The translations under genes were made by a program, and so were the position numbers. From contig JABMQX010000221.1 in the NCBI GenBank assembly GCA_013203085.1, forward strand, positions 1-5,033: a DNA stretch of 5,033 nt, in the 5' to 3' direction. This stretch comes from a bacterium. Its GTDB lineage: Bacteria; Auribacterota; JABMQX01. Below, piece by piece: positions 1-5,033 of this stretch. The notes under the pieces were generated by a model. It searched no databases, had not been told where the DNA came from, and saw only the letters and a program-made list of their open reading frames with translations. The first letter of the stretch is position 1. Each line of letters begins with the position of its first letter.

Positions 1-1
1 C

Positions 2-2380
2 GAGATAGAAGCCCGCCCACTGGAGAGCAACATCCTCCTCAGCGCCGGCTTCATCTACGACAACCAGCCCTTCTATGATGTGGGCTTTCGTTATCGTGAG
101 CAGATTCGCGAATACAGAGGAATCCGCATCGAGTTTCTTGGACTGCAACGGCTTCACGAAGACAGAATCATCAGGCTGTCCAAGAACGGGGCGATTCGCG
201 AAAGCCTATCGTCTGATTTCTATAGCCGATTTGGCATACCCGTTTACGAGACTATAGATATTAGCCTGGTCACCAACACCGGTGATAAGGTGTACTACGT
301 GGATGCCGAGCGGATGGATGATGAGTTCCTGGAGCGCAACTTCCCTTCGGATTCGGATGGGAATCTCGTCCGCGTTCAGGGCCGTGGCGTAGGTTTCACG
401 CTCGAGGAGGGAACGACGACGGAGGCGGTTGAGCACCTCTGGAACGAGACCCTCTGGAGACATGACGACCCGGCCTATCCGGAGCTGCTGGACGCGGAGA
501 TAGACATCCAGGAATGGATCAAGTGGTTTGCCGTCACGGCTGTGCTGGGAGATTGGGACTCGCTGCTGGGGCCCCACTCGGAAAACCACCTGGAATACGA
601 ACGCCCTTCCGACGGACGCATCGTCGTATTCTCCAATGACATGGACTGCGCCTGGAACAGCGCTCGTGTGAGTATCGAAGAAGGCACGACGAAGACGGCG
701 ATCGATCCCAGATTCGGTAATTTTCTGCGCTATCCGCCCTTCCGGCGCCAATACTATCAAAAAATCACAGACATTCTTGACACAGAGTTCCTCCCCGATA
801 AGCTCTATCCGATCATAGATGATCTGTGCGCGAGATCAGGCCAGACGCCCTGGGTGACCTCGAAGCTCAAGGAGTACGTGAGCGTTCGCACAGCTTATCT
901 GGAAAGGGCAATCGAGAACTACATCGCCCTGAGCGACTGCTTCAGACCTGCGATAGAGACGAACGATGGCAACGGTTTCTTCACCGATGCGGCGAGTGTT
1001 ACGGTTGCAGGAAGCGTCGTTCCCCAATCGGCGGAGGTCAGGGTTTTCAAGGTCACAGCTTCTCGCGTGGAGCTTGTAGCCAACGGGGGCTTTGAGGATG
1101 GAACGAACGAGTGGGTCATCGAGCACTTGGTCCCCAGCATCTCAGTCGCCCTTGATACAAGCGTCTCTCACAATGGAAATGCTTCCATGAGAGTGGAGAT
1201 GCTGGGCGGCAACCCCGACTACCATCACACGACTCAGATCATCAACTGCGAGCCCTCGACGCAGTATAAAGTCTCTTACTGCATTATGGCGGTAGGAATG
1301 GTCTCCGGGAACATGTACATCAACATCGTTGACGCGGACAACGGGGAACAATACTTGAGTGTCGATGTCCCCCAGCAGAGGGACAATGGCCCCCGGGTTT
1401 ACACCATGAGCGACCGTGATTGGACACAGCACAGCGCCGTCTTCACAACGAAAGAGGAAAGCCACAGGCTCGCCGTTCGCCTTGCCAGAATCAAAGTCCG
1501 CGATCAGATCCGGGACGCCGAGGGCACTGTCTGGTACGACAACATCAGCCTGCAGAAAGTTCGCTACGGGTACGAGCCGCTGGGACCGTGTGCCTATGAC
1601 CAAGAGACAGGGAGGTGGAGCGCGACGCTTCCTCTGGAGCCGGGCCGAAATGACTTCGCGTTCGTTGCCAGACCGCTTGAGTCTCGCCGTTACCCGGGAA
1701 TGCCCAAGCGCCTCTCTGTGTACAGAAGCGACGATACCGATGGTGACGGGCTTCCCGATTGTTGGGAAACTGACTGGTTCGGGTCCCTGAGTTTAGGGCC
1801 ACACAGCGACCCGGACGAGGACCACGTCACGAATGACATAGAATTCCTCTTCGGCCTGAATCCTTGTTCTTCCGACACCGATGGCGATTTGATTCCTGAC
1901 AGCGTGGAATTGAACTACGGACTGGATGCGTCGAGCGCCGACGGCGCCTCCGACGCGGATGGCGACGGCCTGACGAATCTGAAGGAATACTTGGAGTACG
2001 GGACAAATCCTGCGAAGGAAGATACTGATTCAGACGGTCTGACTGACAGAGAGGAGGTCTTGGTGTACGGAACAAACCCCGGCCTCTGGGATTCTGACGG
2101 AGACGGACAACGCGATTCAGACGAACTCTATGCGGGGAACAATCCCCTCGACCCGCTTTCCGTCTTCGCCATAACTGTGGTGAGCACAGATGAGACCGGG
2201 AGACGACTGCGGTGGACGACCGTACCCAGGAAGCACTATCGCGTTTACGTCAGCGAGGATATGGATACCTGGGTCCCCCTCACCGGCAAGATCGCAGCCA
2301 ACGGAGATTCACTTGAGATCATTGTAACAGGGGAAGCCCCCATTGAACGCCGCTTCTATCGAGTCAGGCTTATCCAGTAG
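2..2380 (+). CDS. CotH-family kinase-like secreted protein with CBM-like domain and type-3 Ca-binding repeats (5' partial)
   Basis: The frame is open from the left edge, so the true start lies upstream; the GTG at 80 is internal. There are 792 codons in the window (numbered from base 2), then TAG. Residues about 1-312 match the CotH fold: the early strand FYDVGFRYREQ (24-34), a DKVYYVDAERMDDEFLERNF stretch (95-114), WIKWFAVTAVLGDWDS (172-187), an ENHLEYE strand (194-200) and the acidic motif FSNDMD (210-215), placed like the DxD metal/ATP motif of CotH kinases. CotH of Bacillus phosphorylates spore-coat protein; substrates of environmental homologues are mostly unknown. Next come an Ig-like domain (about 315-354 and 521-574) that seems split by a jelly-roll CBM-like domain (356-520), six acidic type-3 repeats (577-718) and a C-terminal beta module (721-792) ending RRFYRVRLIQ. 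Family assignment is firm; kinase activity and extracellular location are inferred. Confidence 0.9.
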   Translation, partial: EIEARPLESNILLSAGFIYDNQPFYDVGFRYREQIREYRGIRIEFLGLQRLHEDRIIRLSKNGAIRESLSSDFYSRFGIPVYETIDISLVTNTGDKVYYVDAERMDDEFLERNFPSDSDGNLVRVQGRGVGFTLEEGTTTEAVEHLWNETLWRHDDPAYPELLDAEIDIQEWIKWFAVTAVLGDWDSLLGPHSENHLEYERPSDGRIVVFSNDMDCAWNSARVSIEEGTTKTAIDPRFGNFLRYPPFRRQYYQKITDILDTEFLPDKLYPIIDDLCARSGQTPWVTSKLKEYVSVRTAYLERAIENYIALSDCFRPAIETNDGNGFFTDAASVTVAGSVVPQSAEVRVFKVTASRVELVANGGFEDGTNEWVIEHLVPSISVALDTSVSHNGNASMRVEMLGGNPDYHHTTQIINCEPSTQYKVSYCIMAVGMVSGNMYINIVDADNGEQYLSVDVPQQRDNGPRVYTMSDRDWTQHSAVFTTKEESHRLAVRLARIKVRDQIRDAEGTVWYDNISLQKVRYGYEPLGPCAYDQETGRWSATLPLEPGRNDFAFVARPLESRRYPGMPKRLSVYRSDDTDGDGLPDCWETDWFGSLSLGPHSDPDEDHVTNDIEFLFGLNPCSSDTDGDLIPDSVELNYGLDASSADGASDADGDGLTNLKEYLEYGTNPAKEDTDSDGLTDREEVLVYGTNPGLWDSDGDGQRDSDELYAGNNPLDPLSVFAITVVSTDETGRRLRWTTVPRKHYRVYVSEDMDTWVPLTGKIAANGDSLEIIVTGEAPIERRFYRVRLIQ
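1067..1561 (+). other. CBM4/9-like jelly-roll domain within the CotH protein
   Basis: Residues about 356-520 begin ELVANGGFEDGTNEWVIE and end TVWYDNISLQKV. The 'NGGFEDG...W' opening, a central 'HNGNASMRVEM', the 'CEPSTQYKVSYCI' strand and the closing 'W-[YF]-D-[ND]-[IV]-S-L' are hallmarks of galactose-binding-like carbohydrate modules (CBM4/9 type, or the related CBM_4_9-like domains in bacterial surface proteins). Family knowledge suggests glycan or surface binding; the ligand cannot be told from sequence. It sits between two pieces that look like halves of one Ig-like domain. Confidence 0.75.
1730..2155 (+). repeat. Six thrombospondin type-3-like Ca-binding repeats (protein-level repeat)
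   Basis: Six acidic loops occur at residues 578, 603, 625, 651, 674 and 697: DTDGDGLPD, DPDEDHVTN, DTDGDLIPD, DADGDGLTN, DTDSDGLTD and DSDGDGQRD. They are spaced 22-26 residues apart and several are followed by E-[YL]-x-x-G-x-[ND]-P (GLNP, GTNP, GTNP, GNNP). This is the D-x-D-x-D-G pattern of type-3 thrombospondin/EF-like repeats that bind calcium and stiffen a stalk. Repeat 2 lacks the central glycine (DEDH), and repeat 3 has LI where GL is usual, so these two may bind calcium weakly. Confidence 0.88.
2162..2377 (+). other. C-terminal beta module ending in FYRV (sorting or anchoring-type tail)
   Basis: Residues 721-792 run from FAITVV to the end and carry LRWTTVPRKHYRVYVSEDMD followed by TWVPLTG and RRFYRVRL. 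Short modules of the form 'W-x-x-x-P-x-x-x-Y-x-[VL]-x-x-S-x-D-[ML]-x-x-W ... FYRV' close many secreted proteins of the Planctomycetes/Verrucomicrobia group. The role is not established; an anchoring or secretion-related role is my inference from its fixed C-terminal position. Confidence 0.6.
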
Positions 2381-2414
2381 TGCGCCGATTCATAAGTTCA
2401 GTGACGTACTTGTT

Positions 2415-2467
2415 TTGACAGGATGACTGGATGGACTGGATCTTGTCAGTCCTGTTGATCCCGTCAA
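2415..2467. repeat. Imperfect inverted repeat of the TTGACAGGAT / ATCCTGTCAA type
   Basis: Arms TTGACAGGAT (2415-2424) and ATCCCGTCAA (2458-2467) pair at 9 of 10 positions. Inside the left arm the unit ACAGGATG / ACTGGATGG / ACTGGATC is repeated three times, and the right side carries GTCAGTCCTGTTGATCC. This matches my memory of a dispersed intergenic repeat, built from alternating GACAGGAT and ATCCTGTC blocks, found in many environmental bacterial genomes. It begins 34 bases after the CotH stop codon and lies between convergent genes, so it could also serve as a transcription end signal, although no T-run follows it on either strand. Confidence 0.6.
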
Positions 2468-2627
2468 CGAAGCTCTTTTCACACAACACTACACGTCACC
2501 GTATTTGCGAATCCATGTACTAAGGCTTACGGTTTGCAAATCGCGCAGGGAGTATAGCCCGATTCTGAGGCGTCCTTCTGCCAAGCCCAGCGATTTTGCA
2601 GAAGTCCCATTGTCAGAATAGAGCAGA
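2468..2627. other. Gene-free spacer between convergent genes
   Basis: No ORF with coding character is visible here. Small dyads only: TTTGCAAA (2533-2540) and a weak CTTCTGC / GCAGAAG hairpin (2575-2581 with 2598-2604, 16-base loop). No promoter, tRNA or clear terminator with a T-run was found. Confidence 0.5.
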
Positions 2628-2903
2628 CTACTTATCCTCTTCTACAACCTCATACCCGATCAAAATCGCCAAATCCTTAATATCCTGCCTGAGATCACCA
2701 AAAGTTGCTGCCCTATGGCCAAAAGTATCCACAGACCAGCATTTTTCGTATGCAGTTTCTTTCTCCCTTTCGTTGCAGTACACCCTCCTGCGAGACACAT
2801 AATTCTTTAGACAATAATGCATTAGTAGCATTATTGCATTGCGTTCTCCTCTGTTGATATTCTCACCGCTCAGGCTCTGCGTCAAGCAAAGATTGGCTGA
2901 CAT
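2628..2903 (-). CDS. Possible small protein of unknown function
   Basis: I do not recognise this family. From the ATG at 2903 it would encode 91 residues, starting MSANLCLTQSL and ending LAILIGYEVVEEDK. That start is favoured because a purine run GGGGGAGG lies about 8 bases upstream. A longer start at 2984 (118 residues) has no ribosome binding site, and a shorter start at 2831 (67 residues, MLLMHYCLK) is also possible. The last 55 residues look most protein-like: charged, with FGDLRQDIKDLAILIGYEV predicted helical, and no membrane segment. Four cysteines occur without an obvious zinc-finger spacing. It lies 134 bases downstream of the DUF6504 gene on the same strand. Chance ORF remains a real alternative. 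Confidence 0.35.
   Translation of the reverse strand: MSANLCLTQSLSGENINRGERNAIMLLMHYCLKNYVSRRRVYCNEREKETAYEKCWSVDTFGHRAATFGDLRQDIKDLAILIGYEVVEEDK
2812..2836. promoter_or_regulatory. Perfect 9-bp stem-loop over internal start codons of the small minus-strand ORF
   Basis: CAATAATGC (2812-2820) and GCATTATTG (2828-2836) are exact inverted complements around the 7-base loop ATTAGTA. On the minus strand the stem covers the ATG at 2831 and abuts the second in-frame ATG at 2822-2820, just downstream of an AGAGGAG purine run (2852-2846). It could mask or pace translation of a short form of the protein. It is AT-rich, so chance is possible. Confidence 0.35.
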
Positions 2904-2963
2904 CTCAGCCCCCTCCCCCTCGTTGGCCAGACACCGAGCTTTCGGTGAAAGCGTGAGCCAATC
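2891..2963. promoter_or_regulatory. Nested, mutually exclusive inverted repeats (candidate structured RNA leader)
   Basis: An outer pair, GATTGGCTGAC (2891-2901) with GTGAGCCAATC (2953-2963), matches at 10 of 11 positions. Between or overlapping its arms are three perfect small hairpins: GGCTGA-CATC-TCAGCC (2895-2910), CACCGA-GCTT-TCGGTG (2932-2947) and GCTTTC-GGT-GAAAGC (2938-2952). The first competes with the outer stem and the last two compete with each other. Read on the minus strand, the favoured ATG (2903-2901) sits in the loop of the first hairpin and its purine-rich ribosome binding site is in the enclosed region. No known riboswitch class was recognised. Confidence 0.35.
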
Positions 2964-3037
2964 CTCCCGCGCCTCGGGCAGCATGACCAGTCAGGAACTG
3001 CTCTCACTATCTGCGGATGAATACCCGCCATACGCGA

Positions 3038-3322
3038 TCAGCCGGAAACCAGCTTATGCAGAATCCATCTCGGCTTGCTGGGGTTGGCGCGGTCGAGATA
3101 GATTTCGAAAACTTTGCCCCCCTCGGTTTGGACGAGGAAGTAATTGCGATGGCGGCGGCTTCGCCAATCTTTTTTCGGCGCCGAGCGGGCGAACCCCCAA
3201 TCGTGCCAGGAAGATTTGACGGCGACGATCCGATACTCCTTCTTATGCCAGATGAAGGATACCGGCTTGGCGGGGGTGCCTTCACAGCAAACAGATATTC
3301 TTTCGCAAATAAAGGACGCCAT
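3038..3322 (-). CDS. DUF6504-like small protein
   Basis: This 94-residue protein matches, from memory, the DUF6504 family pattern: an N-terminal FICERISVCCEGTPAKPVSF, then the aromatic strand IWHKKEYRIV (24-33), SSWHDWGF (37-44), a basic patch RSRRHRN (54-60), and YFLVQTEGGKVFEIYLDR (61-78) before a closing RWILHKL. It is likely a small, all-beta, cytoplasmic protein with no signal or membrane segment. Its biochemical role is unknown; relatives in some bacteria lie beside translesion polymerase genes (ImuB/DnaE2 type), but no such partner is present here. The ATG at 3322 is the only ATG in this frame before the conserved part; a weak GGGG lies 4 bases upstream. The neighbours on the same strand are more than 100 bases away on each side. 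Confidence 0.8.
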   Translation of the reverse strand: MASFICERISVCCEGTPAKPVSFIWHKKEYRIVAVKSSWHDWGFARSAPKKDWRSRRHRNYFLVQTEGGKVFEIYLDRANPSKPRWILHKLVSG

Positions 3323-3340
3323 ATTCCCCGGGGCACAATA

Positions 3341-3355
3341 TTCCGCTAAGCGGAA
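3341..3355. promoter_or_regulatory. Perfect 15-base dyad upstream of the DUF6504 gene (candidate operator or leader hairpin)
   Basis: TTCCGCT-A-AGCGGAA is an exact palindrome of 7-base arms around one base, 18 bases upstream of the DUF6504 start. A second palindrome, CCCCGGGG (3326-3333), lies between it and the start codon. As DNA it could be a repressor site; as RNA it could fold as a 6-bp stem with a 3-base loop. It does not match the LexA boxes I know (CTGT-N8-ACAG or GAAC-N4-GTTC). No T-run follows it in the direction of transcription, so a terminator is unlikely. Confidence 0.4.
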
Positions 3356-3363
3356 AAATAACT

Positions 3364-3429
3364 CTAAAACTCTCGACGAGTACCTTCGAACTTCTTGCCG
3401 CGTGGGGTGCGGCTGCGTTTCGGTGGCAT
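3364..3429 (-). CDS. Very short basic mini-ORF upstream of the DUF6504 gene (doubtful)
   Basis: It would encode the 21 residues MPPKRSRTPRGKKFEGTRREF, 41 bases upstream of the DUF6504 start on the same strand. A GGAAG lies about 10 bases before its ATG. The composition (many Lys, Arg and Pro) could reflect a small nucleic-acid-binding peptide, a leader peptide, or simply chance in a GC-rich spacer. Nothing else supports it. Confidence 0.15.
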   Translation of the reverse strand: MPPKRSRTPRGKKFEGTRREF

Positions 3430-3493
3430 GTCAGGCGGTCTTCCTTCGCTGTTCTCGCAGGCGGCGTTTCTGCCAGAGCACGATTGATTCTCG

Positions 3494-3528
3494 GGGACGG
3501 TCTCAGGCGCGGTCGAAGCTGCCGTCCC
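3494..3528. repeat. Interrupted inverted repeat GGGACGG ... CCGTCCC
   Basis: GGGACGG (3494-3500) and CCGTCCC (3522-3528) pair perfectly, and inside them CAG (3504-3506) pairs with CTG (3519-3521) after a 3-base bulge, giving a 10-bp interrupted stem. No T-run follows on either strand, so it is not a standard terminator. It may be a dispersed palindromic element or a structured transcript. Confidence 0.4.
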
Positions 3529-3685
3529 GTGGAGCGCAACGCACCCGCAAGACTTGCTCGGCTCCGCTCTCGCTCCATAACCCTTTTCCCAAAGCCTCCC
3601 TATCTCTTCACAGCTCTCCGCTTCTCGCGTAAGATCATACTAACAACATGCCCCCAATTCTGCCACCCAAATAGAGCCACACCTG

Positions 3686-3717
3686 AAAAAGTGACGAAGC
3701 TCTCCCGCAGGGAAAGC
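3686..3717 (-). terminator. Probable weak intrinsic terminator of the phosphoesterase gene
   Basis: On the minus strand GCTTTCCC-TGC-GGGAGAGC (3717-3699) forms an 8-bp stem with one G-U pair, starting 46 bases after the phosphoesterase stop. A TTTTT run ends at 3686, about eight bases beyond the stem. On the plus strand the G-U pair becomes a C-A mismatch, so the hairpin favours minus-strand transcripts. The gap before the T-run makes it a poor fit to a canonical terminator. Confidence 0.35.
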
Positions 3718-3763
3718 AACCATGCCCTGACGTCCTTTTGCCTGGCAATCCAACAACGTGACC

Positions 3764-5029
3764 TCATTCCCTCCTTGAGGCAAAATCCTTTCTCCACGAC
3801 AGGCAATTGCCTTTCTCGTCAACTAACAGCATCGCCGAACTTTCTCCGCGAAGGCAACTCCCGGTGTTCAAGAACTTGATTTCCCGCTCCGCGGCGCCGG
3901 AGTCGCTCACGTTGAGGGTCTGCGGCTTTTCAGCTTGAATTGGCACGTGCGTATGCCCGAATATCACGCAATCCGGGTATTCCTCCAGGCGGTCGGGGAG
4001 AGATTTCCCTTTAAGCGATCCCACGGTCAACCGCGTCGCTTCGAGAAACTTCCCGATCAAGTCCTTTTTGTCCTTCAAAAACCTCGTGCTCCCGCGAGAG
4101 GGTTTGAGCTTCTTTACCTCGTTCAGAATGAGCCTTTCTGCGAGGTTGAAAAAGATGTCCTGGGCTACTTCCAGCGGAAACACATAGTCAAGGCGCTCAT
4201 CCGCCCAGCTCAAAAACTCGTTGAGGACCTTCGCCAGCTTCTTCACCTTCCCCTTTTTCACCTCTGTCTGAATCCGTCGAATCATCCTGGTGCTCGGTCC
4301 TCCCTGGCCCAACCCAGTACAAATCAGACTGTTCACCGGAATGTTACACTCTTCCAACCACTCCAGCCCTCCCTTCGACGGGTCATCCTTCGTGTGGACC
4401 AAGACCCTTTCAAAAACCTCCGTGATGAAGACCCATGCAAGCTCGAACAGATGCCCGTGCGTCACCAGCATCCACCGTCCTTCCGGCAAAATCAGATACA
4501 GGCTCGGATAGACCACGGACACGGGCAGAGGCTCGTTTTTCGGAAACAGCCCTTCCAGGTAAAGTGCTCCGTACTGCTTCTTTCTTTTCCTCCCCCTCGC
4601 ATAATCAACGCCGGGCAAATACAATCTCCCATCCCCGCCATCTGAGTTGTCAATAATCCCCGGCTGCTCATAAGGGAACTCGGAGGGACCTCTCCCATTC
4701 CTCAACCTCATGAAAACATTCACCTCTTTCTGCACCGAATCCCACACGTCCTTATCGTGATTGCCCGGGATGTAAATGATTTCCTCAACCAACTCGAGCT
4801 TGCGCAGAGAAATGAAGAACCGCCTCGCAACCGAATAGGACCTCGTAAAGGACCCTATTGAAAAATCAAGCACATCCCCCGCCAACACTAAGTAGTCAAC
4901 TTTCTCGATTCCTAATTCCTTGAGTCCCTTTCGAAACCATGCCAGGTCCGGCTCCTTGCCTGGCTCGCACTCGAGCGCGCTCGCCGGGTCCCCCAGGTGT
5001 AAATCTGAAAGCACAACTATCCTTTTCAT
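3764..5029 (-). CDS. Calcineurin-like metallophosphoesterase
   Basis: This 421-residue protein starts MKRIVVLSDLHLGD, the usual N-terminus of the superfamily. All dinuclear-metal motifs are present in order: D9-x-H11, G51-D52-x-x-D55, G89-N90-H91-D92, the H191-G192-H193 block (VTHGH) and G358-H359-T360-H361, followed by the LNTGSC strand (387-392). It therefore should hydrolyse a phosphomono- or diester, substrate unknown. It is much longer than LpxH-type UDP-diacylglucosamine hydrolases (about 240 residues) because of a helical, charged insert of about 145 residues (198-345) between the HGH and GHTH motifs, including GQGGPSTRMIRRIQTEVKKG. No signal peptide or membrane segment is visible. The start codon lies four bases from the window edge, so its ribosome binding site and promoter cannot be seen. 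Confidence 0.93.
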   Translation of the reverse strand: MKRIVVLSDLHLGDPASALECEPGKEPDLAWFRKGLKELGIEKVDYLVLAGDVLDFSIGSFTRSYSVARRFFISLRKLELVEEIIYIPGNHDKDVWDSVQKEVNVFMRLRNGRGPSEFPYEQPGIIDNSDGGDGRLYLPGVDYARGRKRKKQYGALYLEGLFPKNEPLPVSVVYPSLYLILPEGRWMLVTHGHLFELAWVFITEVFERVLVHTKDDPSKGGLEWLEECNIPVNSLICTGLGQGGPSTRMIRRIQTEVKKGKVKKLAKVLNEFLSWADERLDYVFPLEVAQDIFFNLAERLILNEVKKLKPSRGSTRFLKDKKDLIGKFLEATRLTVGSLKGKSLPDRLEEYPDCVIFGHTHVPIQAEKPQTLNVSDSGAAEREIKFLNTGSCLRGESSAMLLVDEKGNCLSWRKDFASRRE

Positions 5030-5033
5030 CGCC

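Larger units (their letters stand above)
3430..3763. other. Gene-poor spacer between the phosphoesterase and the DUF6504 gene
   Basis: Several overlapping frames are open here on both strands, but their products are dominated by Arg, Ser, Pro and Ala without domain motifs, as expected of chance frames in GC-rich DNA. The visible structure is an interrupted stem-loop (3494-3528), a short GCAAG-A-CTTGC dyad (3547-3557) and a terminator-like hairpin (3699-3717). Confidence 0.5.

Noticed and set aside
206..760. A 184-codon minus-strand frame
   Set aside because: It is antisense to the CotH domain, which has clear family motifs on the plus strand.
2575..2604. CTTCTGC / GCAGAAG hairpin and TTTTGCAGAAGTCCC motif, considered as an insertion-sequence end
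   Set aside because: No second terminal repeat, target duplication or transposase remnant was found in the window.
2857..2885. TTGACG - 17 bases - GAATAT promoter-like pair on the minus strand
   Set aside because: The -10 matches only half the consensus and transcription would begin inside the AGGAG site, leaving no usable leader. It also falls within the favoured 91-residue frame.
3282..3578. A 98-codon minus-strand frame rich in Arg/Ala/Ser
   Set aside because: It overlaps most of the upstream part of the DUF6504 gene in another frame, has no domain motif, and its composition is typical of chance frames in GC-rich DNA.
3600..3806. Minus-strand frame continuing past the phosphoesterase stop, with a mildly hydrophobic stretch (FSGVALFGWQNWG)
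   Set aside because: I considered a frameshifted C-terminal extension. The phosphoesterase is already complete through its GHTH and LNTGSC motifs, and a terminator-like hairpin lies within this frame.
3802..3811. Perfect palindrome GGCAATTGCC
   Set aside because: It lies inside the phosphoesterase coding sequence near its 3' end; one 10-base palindrome is expected by chance and nothing links it to an attachment or operator site.
3935..4645. A 236-codon plus-strand frame
   Set aside because: It is the antisense shadow of the phosphoesterase, whose metal-binding motifs are all intact.

Overview
The window holds the 3' part of one large secreted-type protein gene on the plus strand and, convergent to it, two well-supported genes on the minus strand with one or two doubtful small ORFs. 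The large gene encodes a CotH-family kinase-like domain, a carbohydrate-binding-like jelly roll, a Ca-binding type-3-repeat stalk and a short C-terminal beta module. The stalk ending in NPLDPLS followed by a 'YRVYVSEDMDTW ... RRFYRVRL' tail is a layout I associate with secreted proteins of the Planctomycetes/Verrucomicrobia/Lentisphaerae group and of uncultured bacteria near them. I infer such an environmental, probably uncultured bacterium. The phylum is not settled by this sequence, and there is no rRNA, tRNA or phage marker.

Layout: bases 2-2380 (+) are the CotH protein, open at the left edge. Bases 2381-2627 hold no gene, but contain a TTGACAGGAT-type inverted repeat (2415-2467) that resembles a dispersed intergenic repeat. 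Bases 2628-2903 (-) are a possible small unrecognised protein whose start region lies in a dense nest of inverted repeats (2812-2836 and 2891-2963). Bases 3038-3322 (-) are a DUF6504-like small protein, with a perfect dyad just upstream (3341-3355). Bases 3364-3763 carry no convincing gene, only a basic 21-residue mini-ORF, an interrupted stem-loop (3494-3528) and a probable weak terminator (3699-3717). Bases 3764-5029 (-) are a complete calcineurin-like metallophosphoesterase with a long helical insert.

The genes do not form an obvious pathway. The CotH protein should act outside the cytoplasm (secretion inferred from its domains; the signal peptide would be upstream of the window). The phosphoesterase and the DUF6504 protein look cytoplasmic. 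Wide spacers and the separate terminator-like hairpin suggest that the minus-strand genes are independent units rather than one operon. I see no CRISPR array, transposase, toxin-antitoxin pair or known defence system. The most unusual items are the apparent insertion of the jelly-roll domain into an Ig-like domain, and the overlapping RNA folds around the start of the small minus-strand ORF.
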